Assembly (NCBI GenBank): GCA_019247605.1
Contig: JAFBAS010000051.1
Coordinates: forward strand, 1-64,000
Origin: Hyphomicrobiales bacterium
Lineage (GTDB): Bacteria; Pseudomonadota; Alphaproteobacteria; Rhizobiales; Beijerinckiaceae
Reading direction: 5' to 3'
Length of the DNA: 64,000 bases
The notes beneath the pieces are model-generated. The model was not told the origin of the DNA, made no database searches, and was given only the letters and a program-made list of their open reading frames with translations. The position numbers were made by a program, and so were the translations under genes. Positions 7,666 through 17,560 of this stretch are shown here, piece after piece. Position 1 is the first letter of the stretch. Each line of letters begins with the position of its first letter.

Positions 7666-9635
7666 GCGGCCTTCTCCCGTTTTGAAGCAGGGAAGACTTG
7701 CGCCTCCCTGATCGCCACACGCCCGGAAAGCTCGCCCTTTCGCCCGTCCTCGAACGTGATCTCGATCGCGATTTGCGCCGTGCGCGAGCCGTCATAGAGG
7801 GCACGCAGCAACGGGGCGTAGCGCTCCGCGATGAAGCCGCGGCGTACTTTTTGCGTGCGCGTCAATTCCCCCTCGTCCGCGTCGAGCTCCTTGGGCAGGA
7901 TCAGGAAACGAGCGATTTGAGCATCACAAAGCTCAGGCTCGGCGGACAGAGTTTTGTTCACTTCCGCGACATGGCCGGCAAGCATGTCGTAGACCTCGGG
8001 ATGGGCGGCGAGCTCCTTATAAGAGCCGTAGACGATGTTGCGGCGTTCCGCCCATGCTCCCACGGCCGAAAAATCGATGTTGAGCATGCAGGCAACGAAT
8101 TTGCGTCCATTTCCGAAGGCCACGGCTTCCTTGATGTTCGGAAAGAACTTCAGCTTGTTTTCGATGTATTTGGGAGCAAAGAGAGCATCGGATTCGAGCC
8201 GCCCCACATCCTTGGCGCGATCGATGATTTTGAGCTGGCCGGAGGCGTTGAAGAAGCCGGCATCCCCGGTCTTCACGTAGCCGTCGGGCGTCATCGCCTC
8301 CGCGGTCTTCTCGGGCAGCTTGTGATAAGAGACGAACATGCCAGGCGAGCGGAATTGCACCTCGCCATTTTCGGCGATGCGGATATCCACGTCAGGCGCC
8401 GGGGCGCCCACCGCATCGGCCTCGATCTTCCCGTCACTTTGGCAAGTGACGTAGAGGAAGGCTTCCGTCTGCCCGTAAAGCTGCTTCAGATTGAGGCCAA
8501 GGGAACGATAAAAACTGAAAAGCTCGGGGCCGATCGCTTCTCCGGCCGTGTAGGCGATCCGGATGTTTGAAAAACCGAGCGCATTCTTCAAGGGCGCGTA
8601 AACGAGAAGAGTCCCGAGACCGTAAAGCAGGCGCGCGCGAAGCGGTACTTTTTTCCCGTCGAGGATGGCTTCGCCATAACGCCTCGCGACGGCCATGAAA
8701 GCCTCGAACAACCAACGCTGCAATCTTGCTGCGTCCTGCATTCGAATGGTGATGCGGGTGAGCAGATTTTCGAAAACGCGGGGCGGGGCAAAATAGAAGC
8801 TCGGCCCGATCTCCTTGAGATCCTGTTGCACCGTCTCGGCGCTTTCAGGGCAGGCGATGCAGAAGCCGGCCACCATGGATTGTGCAAAGTTGAGATAGTG
8901 GTCGCCCACCCAGGCGAGCGGGAGATAGGAAAGGGCGAGATCTCGATCCGTGAGCTTGTCGAAGGCGACGGTCGAAGCCGCGGCCGCGATGGCACGTGCG
9001 GACGCAATGGTGACGCCCTTAGGGCGGCCGGTCGTGCCGGACGTGTAAAGCATCACCGAAATGCCCTCTCCTTTCCCTGAAGCGATGCTCGTCTCGATCG
9101 CGACTGCGAATTTCGGGTCGGTGGCAAGCCGCGCCCGGCCGGCTTCTATCGTCTTGTCAATCGACGTGAGGAACGCAGGGTCGTAATCGGACAGTCCCTT
9201 GGGTTCGTCGAAGAGGAGGTGGCGCAGTTTCGGCGTGCGTGCCTTGAGGGAAAGAACCTTGTCGACCTGCTCTTGATCCTCGACAACGGCGACCACGCAA
9301 CCCGCATCGTCGAGCACATAGCCGAGCTCATCGGCGATGGCGTCCGCATACATGGGTACGGGAACAGCCCCGAGCGCTTGCACGGCAAGGAAGGTCCAAT
9401 AAAGCTTCGGACGATTGCTGCCGATGATCGCGACCGCCTCGCCGCGCCTGACGCCGATGAGTGAAAGGCCAGCCGCGTAGCCACGCATATTCGAGGCGAG
9501 CTCGGACCAGCTCCAGGCTTGCCAGAGCCCTAGATCCTTGTGGCGCATGGCGATGTTGCGGCCGCGCTCGGCCGCGTGATGCAGCACGAGCCGGGGAAAT
9601 GTGTCGAGCCTCTCGCGCGGCGGTTCGGCGGTCAA
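7662..9635 (-). CDS. AMP-dependent synthetase / long-chain acyl-CoA ligase family protein
   Basis: This 657-residue cytosolic enzyme of the ANL superfamily should adenylate a carboxylic acid and transfer it to coenzyme A. The A3 nucleotide loop is YTSGTTGRPKG (about 197-207); YGQTEAF and a GYVKTGDAGFF motif with the conserved aspartate follow, and a C-terminal DRAKDVGRLESDA region replaces the usual hinge. Length and layout match the long-chain acyl-CoA synthetases found inside Liv-type ABC operons, where they activate the imported acid. It is co-transcribed with livG through a 4-bp overlap. The substrate (fatty, aromatic or dicarboxylic acid) cannot be read from sequence. Confidence 0.85.
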   Translation of the reverse strand: MTAEPPRERLDTFPRLVLHHAAERGRNIAMRHKDLGLWQAWSWSELASNMRGYAAGLSLIGVRRGEAVAIIGSNRPKLYWTFLAVQALGAVPVPMYADAIADELGYVLDDAGCVVAVVEDQEQVDKVLSLKARTPKLRHLLFDEPKGLSDYDPAFLTSIDKTIEAGRARLATDPKFAVAIETSIASGKGEGISVMLYTSGTTGRPKGVTIASARAIAAAASTVAFDKLTDRDLALSYLPLAWVGDHYLNFAQSMVAGFCIACPESAETVQQDLKEIGPSFYFAPPRVFENLLTRITIRMQDAARLQRWLFEAFMAVARRYGEAILDGKKVPLRARLLYGLGTLLVYAPLKNALGFSNIRIAYTAGEAIGPELFSFYRSLGLNLKQLYGQTEAFLYVTCQSDGKIEADAVGAPAPDVDIRIAENGEVQFRSPGMFVSYHKLPEKTAEAMTPDGYVKTGDAGFFNASGQLKIIDRAKDVGRLESDALFAPKYIENKLKFFPNIKEAVAFGNGRKFVACMLNIDFSAVGAWAERRNIVYGSYKELAAHPEVYDMLAGHVAEVNKTLSAEPELCDAQIARFLILPKELDADEGELTRTQKVRRGFIAERYAPLLRALYDGSRTAQIAIEITFEDGRKGELSGRVAIREAQVFPASKREKAA

Positions 9636-9859
9636 TTCGCGTCCCTTCGGACACGAGGACGACAGGCGTCCTCTCTTTCAGAGTGACTTTACCGACTGTT
9701 CTTGCGCACGCAAAACCAACGGCGTTGCGCATGGATGATCATCAGCCAAGCGCTGGGTTGCGTGACCCCCAGTAGTGGCCTCACACTTACCGGCCTCACT
9801 TGCGTGATCCGACCGTCTTAAGAGCTCGAGTCTATGATGGCTGGGCGCTGCTTCGCGTT

Positions 9860-10879
9860 TCACTTGGCTCCGACGGGGGTCGTGTCGGTCGATGAAGGCG
9901 CGCCCTCCTCAGCTTCCGTCGCGGCCTCAGCGGCACGACGGGGCCTGCCTCGCCTCGCGCGCGGTGCCGTGGGACCCGTTTCGGGTGCCGACCCCGCTTC
10001 GCGGGGCGCCGATGTCGGCTCGGCGTCATCGGCGGGCGTTTCGGCCGCGGTAGAAGTTGCGCGGACCGGCGCCGTTATGAAGGAAGGCAGCGCTTGCTCG
10101 TCGCGCTCGGCCTGCTCGCGCGGACCCTGGCGCGCGGGGCGCTCGAACCGTTCGCGCAGTTCGCCGTCCCTGCGTTCGCCGCCCGACTGCCCCTGATTTG
10201 GGTGGTGGCCTTGCGAGCGCCGCTCGAAGCCTGGCTGATCTCCCCCTCCTTCCCCCTGTCCGCCACGCGACGGCGAAAAATCGGGCGAGGAGTTGCCCTC
10301 GTCACGGCGATAAGGCTCTCGACGGTGACCATCCTGCCGGAAATTGTCTCGACGATTGTTGTCATATCGGTTGCCGTCGCCTCGACGGTGCCATCCTTCT
10401 CGCCCCTCAAAGCGCTGATTGCGATTGTCGAAGCGTTCGCGCGGCGGTGAGAACATCGGCGGCTGATCGTCGCCGTCGACCGGGCCGTTACCGGATGAGG
10501 GAACGTGACGAGGCTGGCCGTTATGCCCGCTGTTTTGAGCGCGGGGCGCGCCGAGTGCTTCCGCGTCGCCCTCCTCGCCGTCACTCTCCTCATCAACGCC
10601 GTTTTCGGACCGCGGGCGATACCCGAATTGCGCCTGCATTTGATCCTGCGCGGCCGCTATGATGCGCAGGTAATGTTCGGCATGCTGAAAGTAACTTTCG
10701 GCCGTAACCGGATCGCCGCTGCTTTGCGCGTCGCGTGCGAGCTGGAGATAGCGGTCGGCGATGTGCTGGGCCGTGCCGCGTACCTTCACGTCGGGTCCGT
10801 TCGATTCGTAGGAGCGCGCCAACGGATTCGGACCACGCCGGTTGCGACCCCGCATGCGCTTGTTTGAAGCTGGTCTCAT
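9860..10879 (-). CDS. DUF4167 domain-containing protein
   Basis: The first ~80 residues (from MRPASNKRMRGRNRRGPN) match DUF4167, a short alphaproteobacterial domain with a basic, arginine-rich start and a helical AQHIADRYLQLARDAQ segment. The rest (about 260 residues) is disordered and highly charged, rich in Arg, Asp, Asn, Gln and Gly, and ends in an RARRGRPRR patch, suggesting nucleic acid or ribosome contact. The function is not known. I chose the ATG at 10879 over the upstream one at 10915 because GGAGA lies nine bases before it and the family begins there. It is the last gene of the lysC-ptsP-prfA-prmC series, separated from prmC by ~600 bp. Confidence 0.85.
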   Translation of the reverse strand: MRPASNKRMRGRNRRGPNPLARSYESNGPDVKVRGTAQHIADRYLQLARDAQSSGDPVTAESYFQHAEHYLRIIAAAQDQMQAQFGYRPRSENGVDEESDGEEGDAEALGAPRAQNSGHNGQPRHVPSSGNGPVDGDDQPPMFSPPRERFDNRNQRFEGREGWHRRGDGNRYDNNRRDNFRQDGHRREPYRRDEGNSSPDFSPSRGGQGEGGGDQPGFERRSQGHHPNQGQSGGERRDGELRERFERPARQGPREQAERDEQALPSFITAPVRATSTAAETPADDAEPTSAPREAGSAPETGPTAPRARRGRPRRAAEAATEAEEGAPSSTDTTPVGAK

Positions 10880-11495
10880 CCAGCCTGTCTCCGATTGCCA
10901 GCCACTACCGTCCAATTAAGGAGCCCGACTCGCTGCTTGCCTGGCTCGAGGCGACCGCCTGTCCTCGCAAGGCCGAGTTCCGGTACCGGTGCAAGATCCG
11001 GCCCCCTAAAATTTCTGCTCGCCGACTTGGCGCCAAGTGCAGCGCACCGTCTTCAGCGAAGGAATTCCATGCGTGTGATCCGTGCCGTTGGGCGGGTCAT
11101 TTCATACGCGTGCAAATGAGCCAACCCCAGTCCCCGCTTGCGTCAAGCTTCTTGCCTAACAAGCTGTTTCCAAGCTGCCTTCGTGATGCCCCGGCCGACC
11201 CGAGCGGCAGGGTCATCGATGGAGTGGCGCCATTTCGGTGGCGCCCACCGCAATCCATCCGCCAGCATCGTTTTGCCGCGTCTCGCCCGGCTCGCGTCAG
11301 CAACACGGCGACGATCTGTTCGGGACGGTCTTATCCGTTTTGCAACAAAAATCCAAGCGAAATTCGCAGTTAGCCCCATGAAAGGAGGCGATCAAATTCC
11401 GAAGGATGCTCCGCGCATGCGGACGATGCTCCAAAAGCGCATCTTTTATCTAGGACCTGCTGCCTCTTTTTCAAAGGCGGATTTGCGTTGTTTTT
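10880..11495. other. 616-bp intergenic stretch between prmC and the DUF4167 gene
   Basis: No convincing gene was found on either strand; the open frames here lack ribosome-binding sites and protein-like composition. A 7-bp stem, GGCGCCA (11226-11232) with TGGCGCC (11239-11245) around a TTTCGG loop, is the only clear structure. AAAGGAGG at 11390-11397 looks like a ribosome-binding site, but no recognisable protein follows. Confidence 0.5.
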
Positions 11496-12407
11496 TCACG
11501 AGCGGGCGTGGGTTGCTGGAAATTGCGCCTCCGCGCTGATTACCCGGTCGATGCCGGCGAGGTCCGCATGTGAAGAAAAAGATTTAAAACCAGAGGTTTC
11601 CAGCAAGACGTCCACTTCACCGGCCTGTCCCGCGCCGATCTCGAGGAAAATCCTCCCCTTCTTCGCCAGGACGTGCGGCAGGTCTTTTGCCAATGCCCGA
11701 TAAGCGTCCAGCCCGTCCGTACCCCCATCGAGCGCAAGGCGCGGATCGTGGTTGCGCACCTCGACCGCCAGGCCGTCAAGATCGCCGGTCGCCACATAAG
11801 GAGGGTTCGAGACAACGACGTCGAATTTGCCCCGAATCGGGTTTGCCCAATCGCCTGCAATGAAACACGCTCGATCGGCGGTCCCGTGGCGCGTCGAATT
11901 GATCTTTGCAGTCACAAGGGCATCGATGGAGCGGTCGATGCCGAAGAGCGTGGCGTTCGGCAGCTCGGTTAAGAGCGAAATGCCGATACAGCCGCTGCCG
12001 GTTCCAAGGTCGAGGAGGCGCCAGGGGTATTTGCGCCCCCGTGTTGATTCACAATGGCGAAGCACCACCTCGACGAGCGTCTCCGTCTCGGGCCGCGGCA
12101 CAAGCGTCGCGGCCGAGAGCTGGAATTCAAGGCCCCAGAATTCGCGCGCGCCAAGAATGCGAGCCAGCGGCTCTCCGGTTAAACGGCGGTACGCGAGCCT
12201 CGCAAGGCGAGGCGCGGCCTCTCCAAGGGTTTGCTGGCCTCGCGCGACGAGACTTGCACGATCCAGACCGCAAGCGGCCTCGACGAGGCAGCGTGCCTCG
12301 AGAGCGGCCCCCGCGACGCCCTCGGCGGAGAGGCTGTGCCGAAGCATTGCCAAGGCACTCTGCGCCGATTGACCGGCGTCGAACGCGAGGCGCGGCCTTT
12401 TCGTCAC
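11496..12407 (-). CDS. prmC: peptide chain release factor N5-glutamine methyltransferase
   Basis: PrmC (HemK) methylates the glutamine of the GGQ motif in release factors RF1 and RF2, using S-adenosylmethionine. The 303-residue protein has the expected N-terminal helical domain, the SAM-binding DLGTGSG (133-139) and the substrate-binding NPPY (201-204). It overlaps prfA by 4 bp, so the methyltransferase is made together with its substrate RF1, an arrangement common across bacteria. The C-terminus ends with [12 protein letters not shown], close to the family end. Confidence 0.96.
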   Translation of the reverse strand: MTKRPRLAFDAGQSAQSALAMLRHSLSAEGVAGAALEARCLVEAACGLDRASLVARGQQTLGEAAPRLARLAYRRLTGEPLARILGAREFWGLEFQLSAATLVPRPETETLVEVVLRHCESTRGRKYPWRLLDLGTGSGCIGISLLTELPNATLFGIDRSIDALVTAKINSTRHGTADRACFIAGDWANPIRGKFDVVVSNPPYVATGDLDGLAVEVRNHDPRLALDGGTDGLDAYRALAKDLPHVLAKKGRIFLEIGAGQAGEVDVLLETSGFKSFSSHADLAGIDRVISAEAQFPATHARS

Positions 12408-13489
12408 GCCGCCTCTTCTTCCGCCATCGCGAGAAGCGCCGCTTGCCGCTCCGTGACGAGCGCGTCGATCAATTCGTCGAGAGCGACGCCTTCGAGCACT
12501 TCGCCGAGCTTGTAAAGCGTCAACCCGATGCGGTGATCGGTCACTCGGCCTTGCGGAAAGTTGTACGTCCGAATGCGCTCCGAACGGTCTCCCGAACCGA
12601 CCTGGCTGCGCCGGCTTGCGGCGCGTTCGTCCTCCCGCCGGGTGCGTTCGCGATCGTAGAGCCGCGCGCGAAGAATAGCGAGCGCCTTCGTCCGGTTGCG
12701 GTGCTGGGAGCGTTCGTCCTGCACGAACACGACGATTCCGGTAGGAATATGCGTGATGCGGATGGCAGATTCGGTCTTATTCACATGCTGGCCGCCGGCA
12801 CCGGAAGCCCGCATGGTGTCGACGCGAAGCTCCGCCTCGTCGAGCGCCATCTCCAGCTCCTCGGCTTGGGGTAGCACGGCAACCGTGGCGGCCGAGGTGT
12901 GGATGCGTCCTGAAGCCTCGGTCGCGGGAACGCGTTGGACCCGATGCACGCCGCTCTCGAAACGCAAACGTGCATAAGCGCCACGTCCGCGTACCTCCGC
13001 GATCGCCTCTTTCACGCCTCCGACCGCGCCTTCGGTCTGCGAGAGCACCTCGAAGGTCCATCCTTTCGAGCCGGCGTAGCGTGCATACATGCGGAAGAGG
13101 TCGCCGGCGAAAAGCGCCGCCTCGTCACCGCCTGTGCCGGCGCGGACTTCGAGAATGGCGCCTTTCTCGTCGGCGTCATCCTTGGGCAGCAGCATCAACC
13201 TGATCCCTTGGCGCGATTCGTCAAGCCGCGCGGCGAGCTCCGCCTTTTCGGCCAAGGCGAGCTCGCGCATCTCGGGGTCGATGGCGGGCTCGGCCAACAT
13301 TGATTCCGTCCCGGCGAGCTGCGCCTCGGTGGCGCGCAGTTGATCGATCGCCGCGACGATCGGCTGGAGTTGGGACAGCTCGCGAGAGAGCTCGATCGTT
13401 TCCGCGGTGGGTGGGTTCTCGGCCAGGCGAAAAACGAGCGCCGCGTGGCGGGCCAAAATCGCGTCGAGCTTGGTAACGGGCAGGTTCAT
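12404..13489 (-). CDS. prfA: peptide chain release factor 1
   Basis: RF1 recognises UAA and UAG in the ribosomal A site and triggers peptide release. The 361-residue protein shows the catalytic GGQ (232-234 in [12 protein letters not shown]), the anticodon-like tripeptide P-A-T (188-190), which marks RF1 rather than RF2, and the acidic [14 protein letters not shown] region. Length is normal (about 360). The ATG at 13489 is followed by the usual N-terminal helices. It is expressed with prmC downstream and lies below ptsP. Confidence 0.97.
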   Translation of the reverse strand: MNLPVTKLDAILARHAALVFRLAENPPTAETIELSRELSQLQPIVAAIDQLRATEAQLAGTESMLAEPAIDPEMRELALAEKAELAARLDESRQGIRLMLLPKDDADEKGAILEVRAGTGGDEAALFAGDLFRMYARYAGSKGWTFEVLSQTEGAVGGVKEAIAEVRGRGAYARLRFESGVHRVQRVPATEASGRIHTSAATVAVLPQAEELEMALDEAELRVDTMRASGAGGQHVNKTESAIRITHIPTGIVVFVQDERSQHRNRTKALAILRARLYDRERTRREDERAASRRSQVGSGDRSERIRTYNFPQGRVTDHRIGLTLYKLGEVLEGVALDELIDALVTERQAALLAMAEEEAA

Positions 13490-13512
13490 GGTTGAGGCGT
13501 ATATAGATGCGC

Positions 13513-13606
13513 GAGCAGAGAGTAGCGAGTAGCGAGATCGCGAAGGGTGAGGAGCGAGTTCGCTTTTAACTACTCACTATTCGCTGTTCCCAATTCGCCC
13601 GCTACC
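13513..13606. repeat. heptad repeat array 1 (between ptsP and prfA)
   Basis: The left arm reads AGTAGCGAGTAGCGAG and continues with related 7-mers to about 13563. The right arm (13568-13606), read on the minus strand, gives GGGCGAATTGGGAACAGCGAATAGTGAGTA in 7-base steps. The consensus is roughly GCGARTA. The ptsP stop codon (TAG) is part of the repeat. The arms are complementary in character, so the region could fold as an imperfect hairpin. Confidence 0.75.
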
Positions 13607-15875
13607 GCGGGTCGATCGTGACGCCATGGGCTCTCGCGAGCGCGGCGATCTCGGAACGAAGGGTGCGGTTGCAGCCCAACTCCTGAACCAGCGGCAGGAG
13701 GGCATTCCGCAGAGTGCCCGCGTCGAGCGACAAGAGCATCGCCTTCACAGGGCCGATCGAGGCGGGCGGCATCGACAATGAGCGGTAGCCGAGCGCAATC
13801 AGCGTCATGGCTTCGAGCGGGCGCCCCGCGATTTCTCCGCACACCGCGGCGGGTACTCCCGCGAGGTTGGCACGATCGACGATGCGCATGAGGACCCTGA
13901 GAGCGGCGGGCGACAGCGGATCGAAGCGGTCCGAAACGCGCGCATTGTCGCGATCGGCCGCGAACAGGAATTGCAAGAGATCGTTGGAGCCGACCGAGAT
14001 GAAGTCGACCCGCGACATGAGCTCGTCGAGCTGGAAGAGCAGGGAAGGCGCTTCGATCATCGTTCCAAGCCGGCAAAGTCGCGGCAGCTTGTGCCCGTGC
14101 CGCGTCAGATACTCTTGCTCGCGCAGCACGATCTCGCGTGCCCGGTCGAACTCGTCGACGCTCGCCACCATAGGGAACATAATGGAGATGTCGCGGCCGT
14201 CCGCCGCCTGAAGCAATGCGCGCACTTGCGAACGCAAGAGACCCGGACGATCGAGTCCGATGCGGATTGCCCGCCAACCGAGTGCCGGGTTTTCCTCTTC
14301 GACGGCCAGTTGGTAGGGAAGGATCTTATCGCCGCCGATGTCGAGCGTGCGAAAGATCACCGGCATATCGCCGGCGGCACGCAGAACCGCCTCATAAAGC
14401 CTGCGCTGCTTGGCCGTCGTCGGCAGGCGGTCGGCGATCATGAATTGCAGTTCGGTGCGGAAAAGCCCGATGCCCTCGGCTCCGGTTTCGTCGATATGCG
14501 GCAAATCGACGGAAAGGCCCGCATTCAGCGCAAGCATCACCTCGACGCCGTCGCGCGTGACCGAGGGCACATCCCTCAGCTTGCGGTATTGCTCCTGGCG
14601 CCTGGCGCGCAAGCGCGCCTTCTCGCGAAACGCGGTCTCGACGTCCGGTTGCGGACGCAAATGCACCTCGCCCGAACCATCGACGATGATGGCATCGCCA
14701 TTATCGGCGAGGCCGACAATGCCTTCGACCTCGCCTACCGCGGCGATCCCCAGAGTGCGCGCCACGATCGCGACGTGGCTCGAAGGCCCCCCTTCCTCGA
14801 GGACGAGGCCGCGCAAGCGCGAGCGGTCGTAATCGAGGAGCGCGGCCGGGCCCATGTTGCGCGCCACGATAATTGCGTTTTCCGGGAGATCCCTCGCCCG
14901 CGTCGGATAGGCGCCCTCGACGAGCGCCGAAAGAACGCGGTTTGCCAGATCGTCGAGGTCATGCAGGCGTTCGCGCAGATAAGGGTCGGTCTGGCGCATC
15001 ATCCGGGCGCGCGTATCGGACTGCACTCGCTCGACGGCGGCCTCGGCCGTGAGGCCGGAGGTGATAGCCTCGCGAATGCGCCTCTGCCAGCCCTCGTCAT
15101 TCACCAGCATCCGCACAGCCTCGAGCACGTCGCGATGCTCGCCGTGATGCACGATGTCGCCGCGTTCGATGAGGCTGTCGATCGAGGCGCGCACGCCGAG
15201 AACGGCATCCTGGAGGCGCGTCAATTCGAGTTGCGGGTCGTCGGCCACGAGGTTCTTCACCACGACGCGAGGGTCATGCAGCACGACGTATCCGAGGCCG
15301 ACCCCCTCGTTGAGGCGCGCGCCCTGGAGCCGGACGGGACGACGTGCCGCCGTCGCGGTTCCGGGAGAAGCCGCCGTTTGCAGATCGGCCGATGCGATCG
15401 TTTCGGCGAGGACCATCGCGGTCGTCTGCAGGGCCTCGATCTCGTCCTCGGAGTAGAGCCGGCTCGTGCGGTTCTGCACGACGAGGACGCCGAGCACATT
15501 GCCGAGGCGCAGGATGGGGACACCAAGAAACGATTGATAGATTTCTTCGCCCGTCTCCGGCTTGTAGGAGAAGGCCGGGTGCGCTCTGGCATTGGCGAGA
15601 TTGACGGGCTTGGCCTCCTCGACCACGAGGCCGACGAGGCCTTCGCCCGGTTTCATGGTGGTGACGTGCACGGCTTGAGGTGCGAGCCCCTCGGTGGCGA
15701 AGAGCTCGAGCACTCCGTCATCACGCGTCACATAGATGGAGCACACCTCGGCCACGACATTGGCCGCGATCAGGCTCACGATTCGATCGAGCCGGGCCTG
15801 CGCGCCGATGGGCTCGGCCATCAGTTCGCGCAAACGTCTGAGCAGCAGGCGAGGTCCGCCGAGAGTTGGCCGCAT
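13602..15875 (-). CDS. ptsP: phosphoenolpyruvate-protein phosphotransferase, nitrogen PTS enzyme I
   Basis: EI-Ntr transfers phosphate from PEP to NPr in the regulatory nitrogen phosphotransferase system. The 757-residue protein has an N-terminal GAF domain (about 20-165), followed by the EI N-terminal domain with the phosphorylated histidine H367 in GGPSSHVAI and the PEP-utilising TIM-barrel domain, including the TLDIGGDKILPY segment and the C-terminal AAVCGEIAGRP cysteine motif. Length matches EI-Ntr. The position between lysC and prfA is the usual one in this bacterial group. The heptad repeat starts at its stop codon. Confidence 0.95.
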   Translation of the reverse strand: MRPTLGGPRLLLRRLRELMAEPIGAQARLDRIVSLIAANVVAEVCSIYVTRDDGVLELFATEGLAPQAVHVTTMKPGEGLVGLVVEEAKPVNLANARAHPAFSYKPETGEEIYQSFLGVPILRLGNVLGVLVVQNRTSRLYSEDEIEALQTTAMVLAETIASADLQTAASPGTATAARRPVRLQGARLNEGVGLGYVVLHDPRVVVKNLVADDPQLELTRLQDAVLGVRASIDSLIERGDIVHHGEHRDVLEAVRMLVNDEGWQRRIREAITSGLTAEAAVERVQSDTRARMMRQTDPYLRERLHDLDDLANRVLSALVEGAYPTRARDLPENAIIVARNMGPAALLDYDRSRLRGLVLEEGGPSSHVAIVARTLGIAAVGEVEGIVGLADNGDAIIVDGSGEVHLRPQPDVETAFREKARLRARRQEQYRKLRDVPSVTRDGVEVMLALNAGLSVDLPHIDETGAEGIGLFRTELQFMIADRLPTTAKQRRLYEAVLRAAGDMPVIFRTLDIGGDKILPYQLAVEEENPALGWRAIRIGLDRPGLLRSQVRALLQAADGRDISIMFPMVASVDEFDRAREIVLREQEYLTRHGHKLPRLCRLGTMIEAPSLLFQLDELMSRVDFISVGSNDLLQFLFAADRDNARVSDRFDPLSPAALRVLMRIVDRANLAGVPAAVCGEIAGRPLEAMTLIALGYRSLSMPPASIGPVKAMLLSLDAGTLRNALLPLVQELGCNRTLRSEIAALARAHGVTIDPR

Positions 15876-16178
15876 GGTCTGGCTACCTTCCGAGCCGATT
15901 CAGGTCCGGCCGCTTTCAGTCACCTGCCCGGCGCTTTCGCAAATCGATCGGCACGACCTGACCGATGGCGAGCAGCGCCAACTCGAGATTTGACCATGTC
16001 CTTATCGCCAAGCGCCCGACCCGGCCAAGTGGAAGACTTCGCATTTGAGGCAGAACAAGCCCGGGGCTTGGCGCCGGACGTTCGCAAGGGGCGCTTTAGC
16101 GGGGCTTACGCGCAAATGCAAAGCCCGGGTGGACCGCAGCCTCCGATTGAACGCGATTTGGCCGACCGCCTCGCGCAA
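15876..16178. other. intergenic stretch between lysC and ptsP
   Basis: About 300 bp with no convincing gene. GC-rich short dyads around 16050-16130 (GCCCGGGGCTTGG and AAGCCCGGGTGG) could form a terminator for lysC, since they lie just past its stop codon on the minus strand; no T-run is present. A promoter for ptsP is presumed here but not identified. Confidence 0.35.
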
Positions 16179-17434
16179 TCAGCCTCTGTCGAGCCCATAA
16201 AGCGAATGCAACGTGCGCACGGCGAGTTCGGTGTAAGCGGCATCGATGAGCACGGAGAACTTGATCTCTGAAGTGGTGATGGCGCGAATGTTGATGCCCC
16301 GCTGCGCGAGCGCCCGGAAGGCGGAGGCGGCGACCCCCGCATGGCTGCGCATGCCGACGCCGACCACGGAGACTTTCACCACGTCGTCGGCACCTTCGAT
16401 GCGGGCATAGCCGATGGCATCGCGCGCTTCTTCGAGGATCACCATGGCGCGCTCATATTCGCCGGCAGGCACGGTGAAGGTGATGTCGGTCGTGAGCTGA
16501 TCGTCCGAGACCACCTGAATGATCATGTCGACATTGATGTTGGCCTCGGCGAGCGGCGTGAAGATCGCCGCCGCGACGCCGGGCTTGTCGGCGACGCGGC
16601 GCAAGGTATCTGCGCCTCGTCCTTCGAGAAGGCGATGCCTGTCACCATCTCCTGTTCCACGATGTCCTCCTCGTCGCAGATGAGCGTGCCGGGCTTCGGG
16701 TTCGCCGGATCGTCGAAGCTCGACCGTACATAAGTCTTCACTTTGTGGTTCATGGCGAGCTCGACCGAGCGCACTTGCAACACCTTGGCGCCAAGCGAAG
16801 CCATTTCCAACATTTCCTCGAACGCGATCCGCTCGAGGCGCTTCGCCTTGGGCACGACGCGCGGATCGGTGGTGTAGACCCCGTCGACATCCGTGTAGAT
16901 GTCGCAGCGATCGGCCCTGATCGCCGCCGCCAGCGCCACCGCGCTCGTATCCGAGCCGCCGCGGCCGAGCGTCGCTATGCGACCGGTCTCGGGCTCGACG
17001 CCCTGGAAACCGGAAACCACGGCGATTTCGCGCCGCTCCTCGAAGCCCCTGATGATCGCGCTTCCATCGATGGCCGCGATGCGAGCCGCGCCATGCGCGC
17101 CATCCGTGGTCACCGGAAGTTGCCATCCCTGCCAAGAGCGTGCCGCCAGACCCTCGTTTTGCAGCACCAGCGCCAAGAGCCCTGAGGTGACCTGCTCGCC
17201 GGAGGCAACGACGGTATCGTATTCGCGCTGATCGTAGACGGGGCCGTTGCGCGTGCCGCGCGCGGCCTCCTTGACCCAGGAGACGAGTTCGTTCGTTTTG
17301 CCGGACATCGCCGAGACGACTACCGCGACATCGCTTCCGGCGTCGAACTCGCGCCGCACGTGGCGCGCGACATTGCGGATGCGCTCGATATTGGCGACCG
17401 AGGTGCCGCCGAATTTCATGACGAGACGGGACAT
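16179..17434 (-). pseudogene. lysC: aspartate kinase, interrupted by an apparent 1-nt deletion
   Basis: Aspartokinase phosphorylates L-aspartate at the start of the lysine, threonine, methionine and diaminopimelate pathway. The N-terminal part starts at 17434 with MSRLVMKFGGTSV and runs through the kinase domain to VTGIAFSKDEAQ. The reading frame then changes: the tandem ACT domains (LRRVADKPGVAAAIF to the end at 16179) continue in another frame. The switch is at about 16607/16608, where plus-strand CAAGGTATCTG stands in place of an expected CAAGGTGATCTG, so one base is missing. With that base restored the protein would be about 418 residues and complete. Either a real frameshift or a sequence error; the gene is normally essential, so an error is likely. 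Confidence 0.88.
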
Positions 17435-17560
17435 GGTTTCGGGAAGAAAACGAGATCGGGCCTGGGCGACGCGAAGGGGCGCCTCCATTGGCCGTGAAGC
17501 TCGCAGATGTCAAATCACTGCCGGCTTTGCGGAGCGCGAAGAGAAAGCTACAAGGCCTTC

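Noticed and set aside
13971-16271. Long plus-strand frame of 766 codons opposite ptsP and lysC
   Set aside because: It is the antisense shadow of ptsP in high-GC DNA, with no recognisable domain and low-complexity His/Arg-rich composition.
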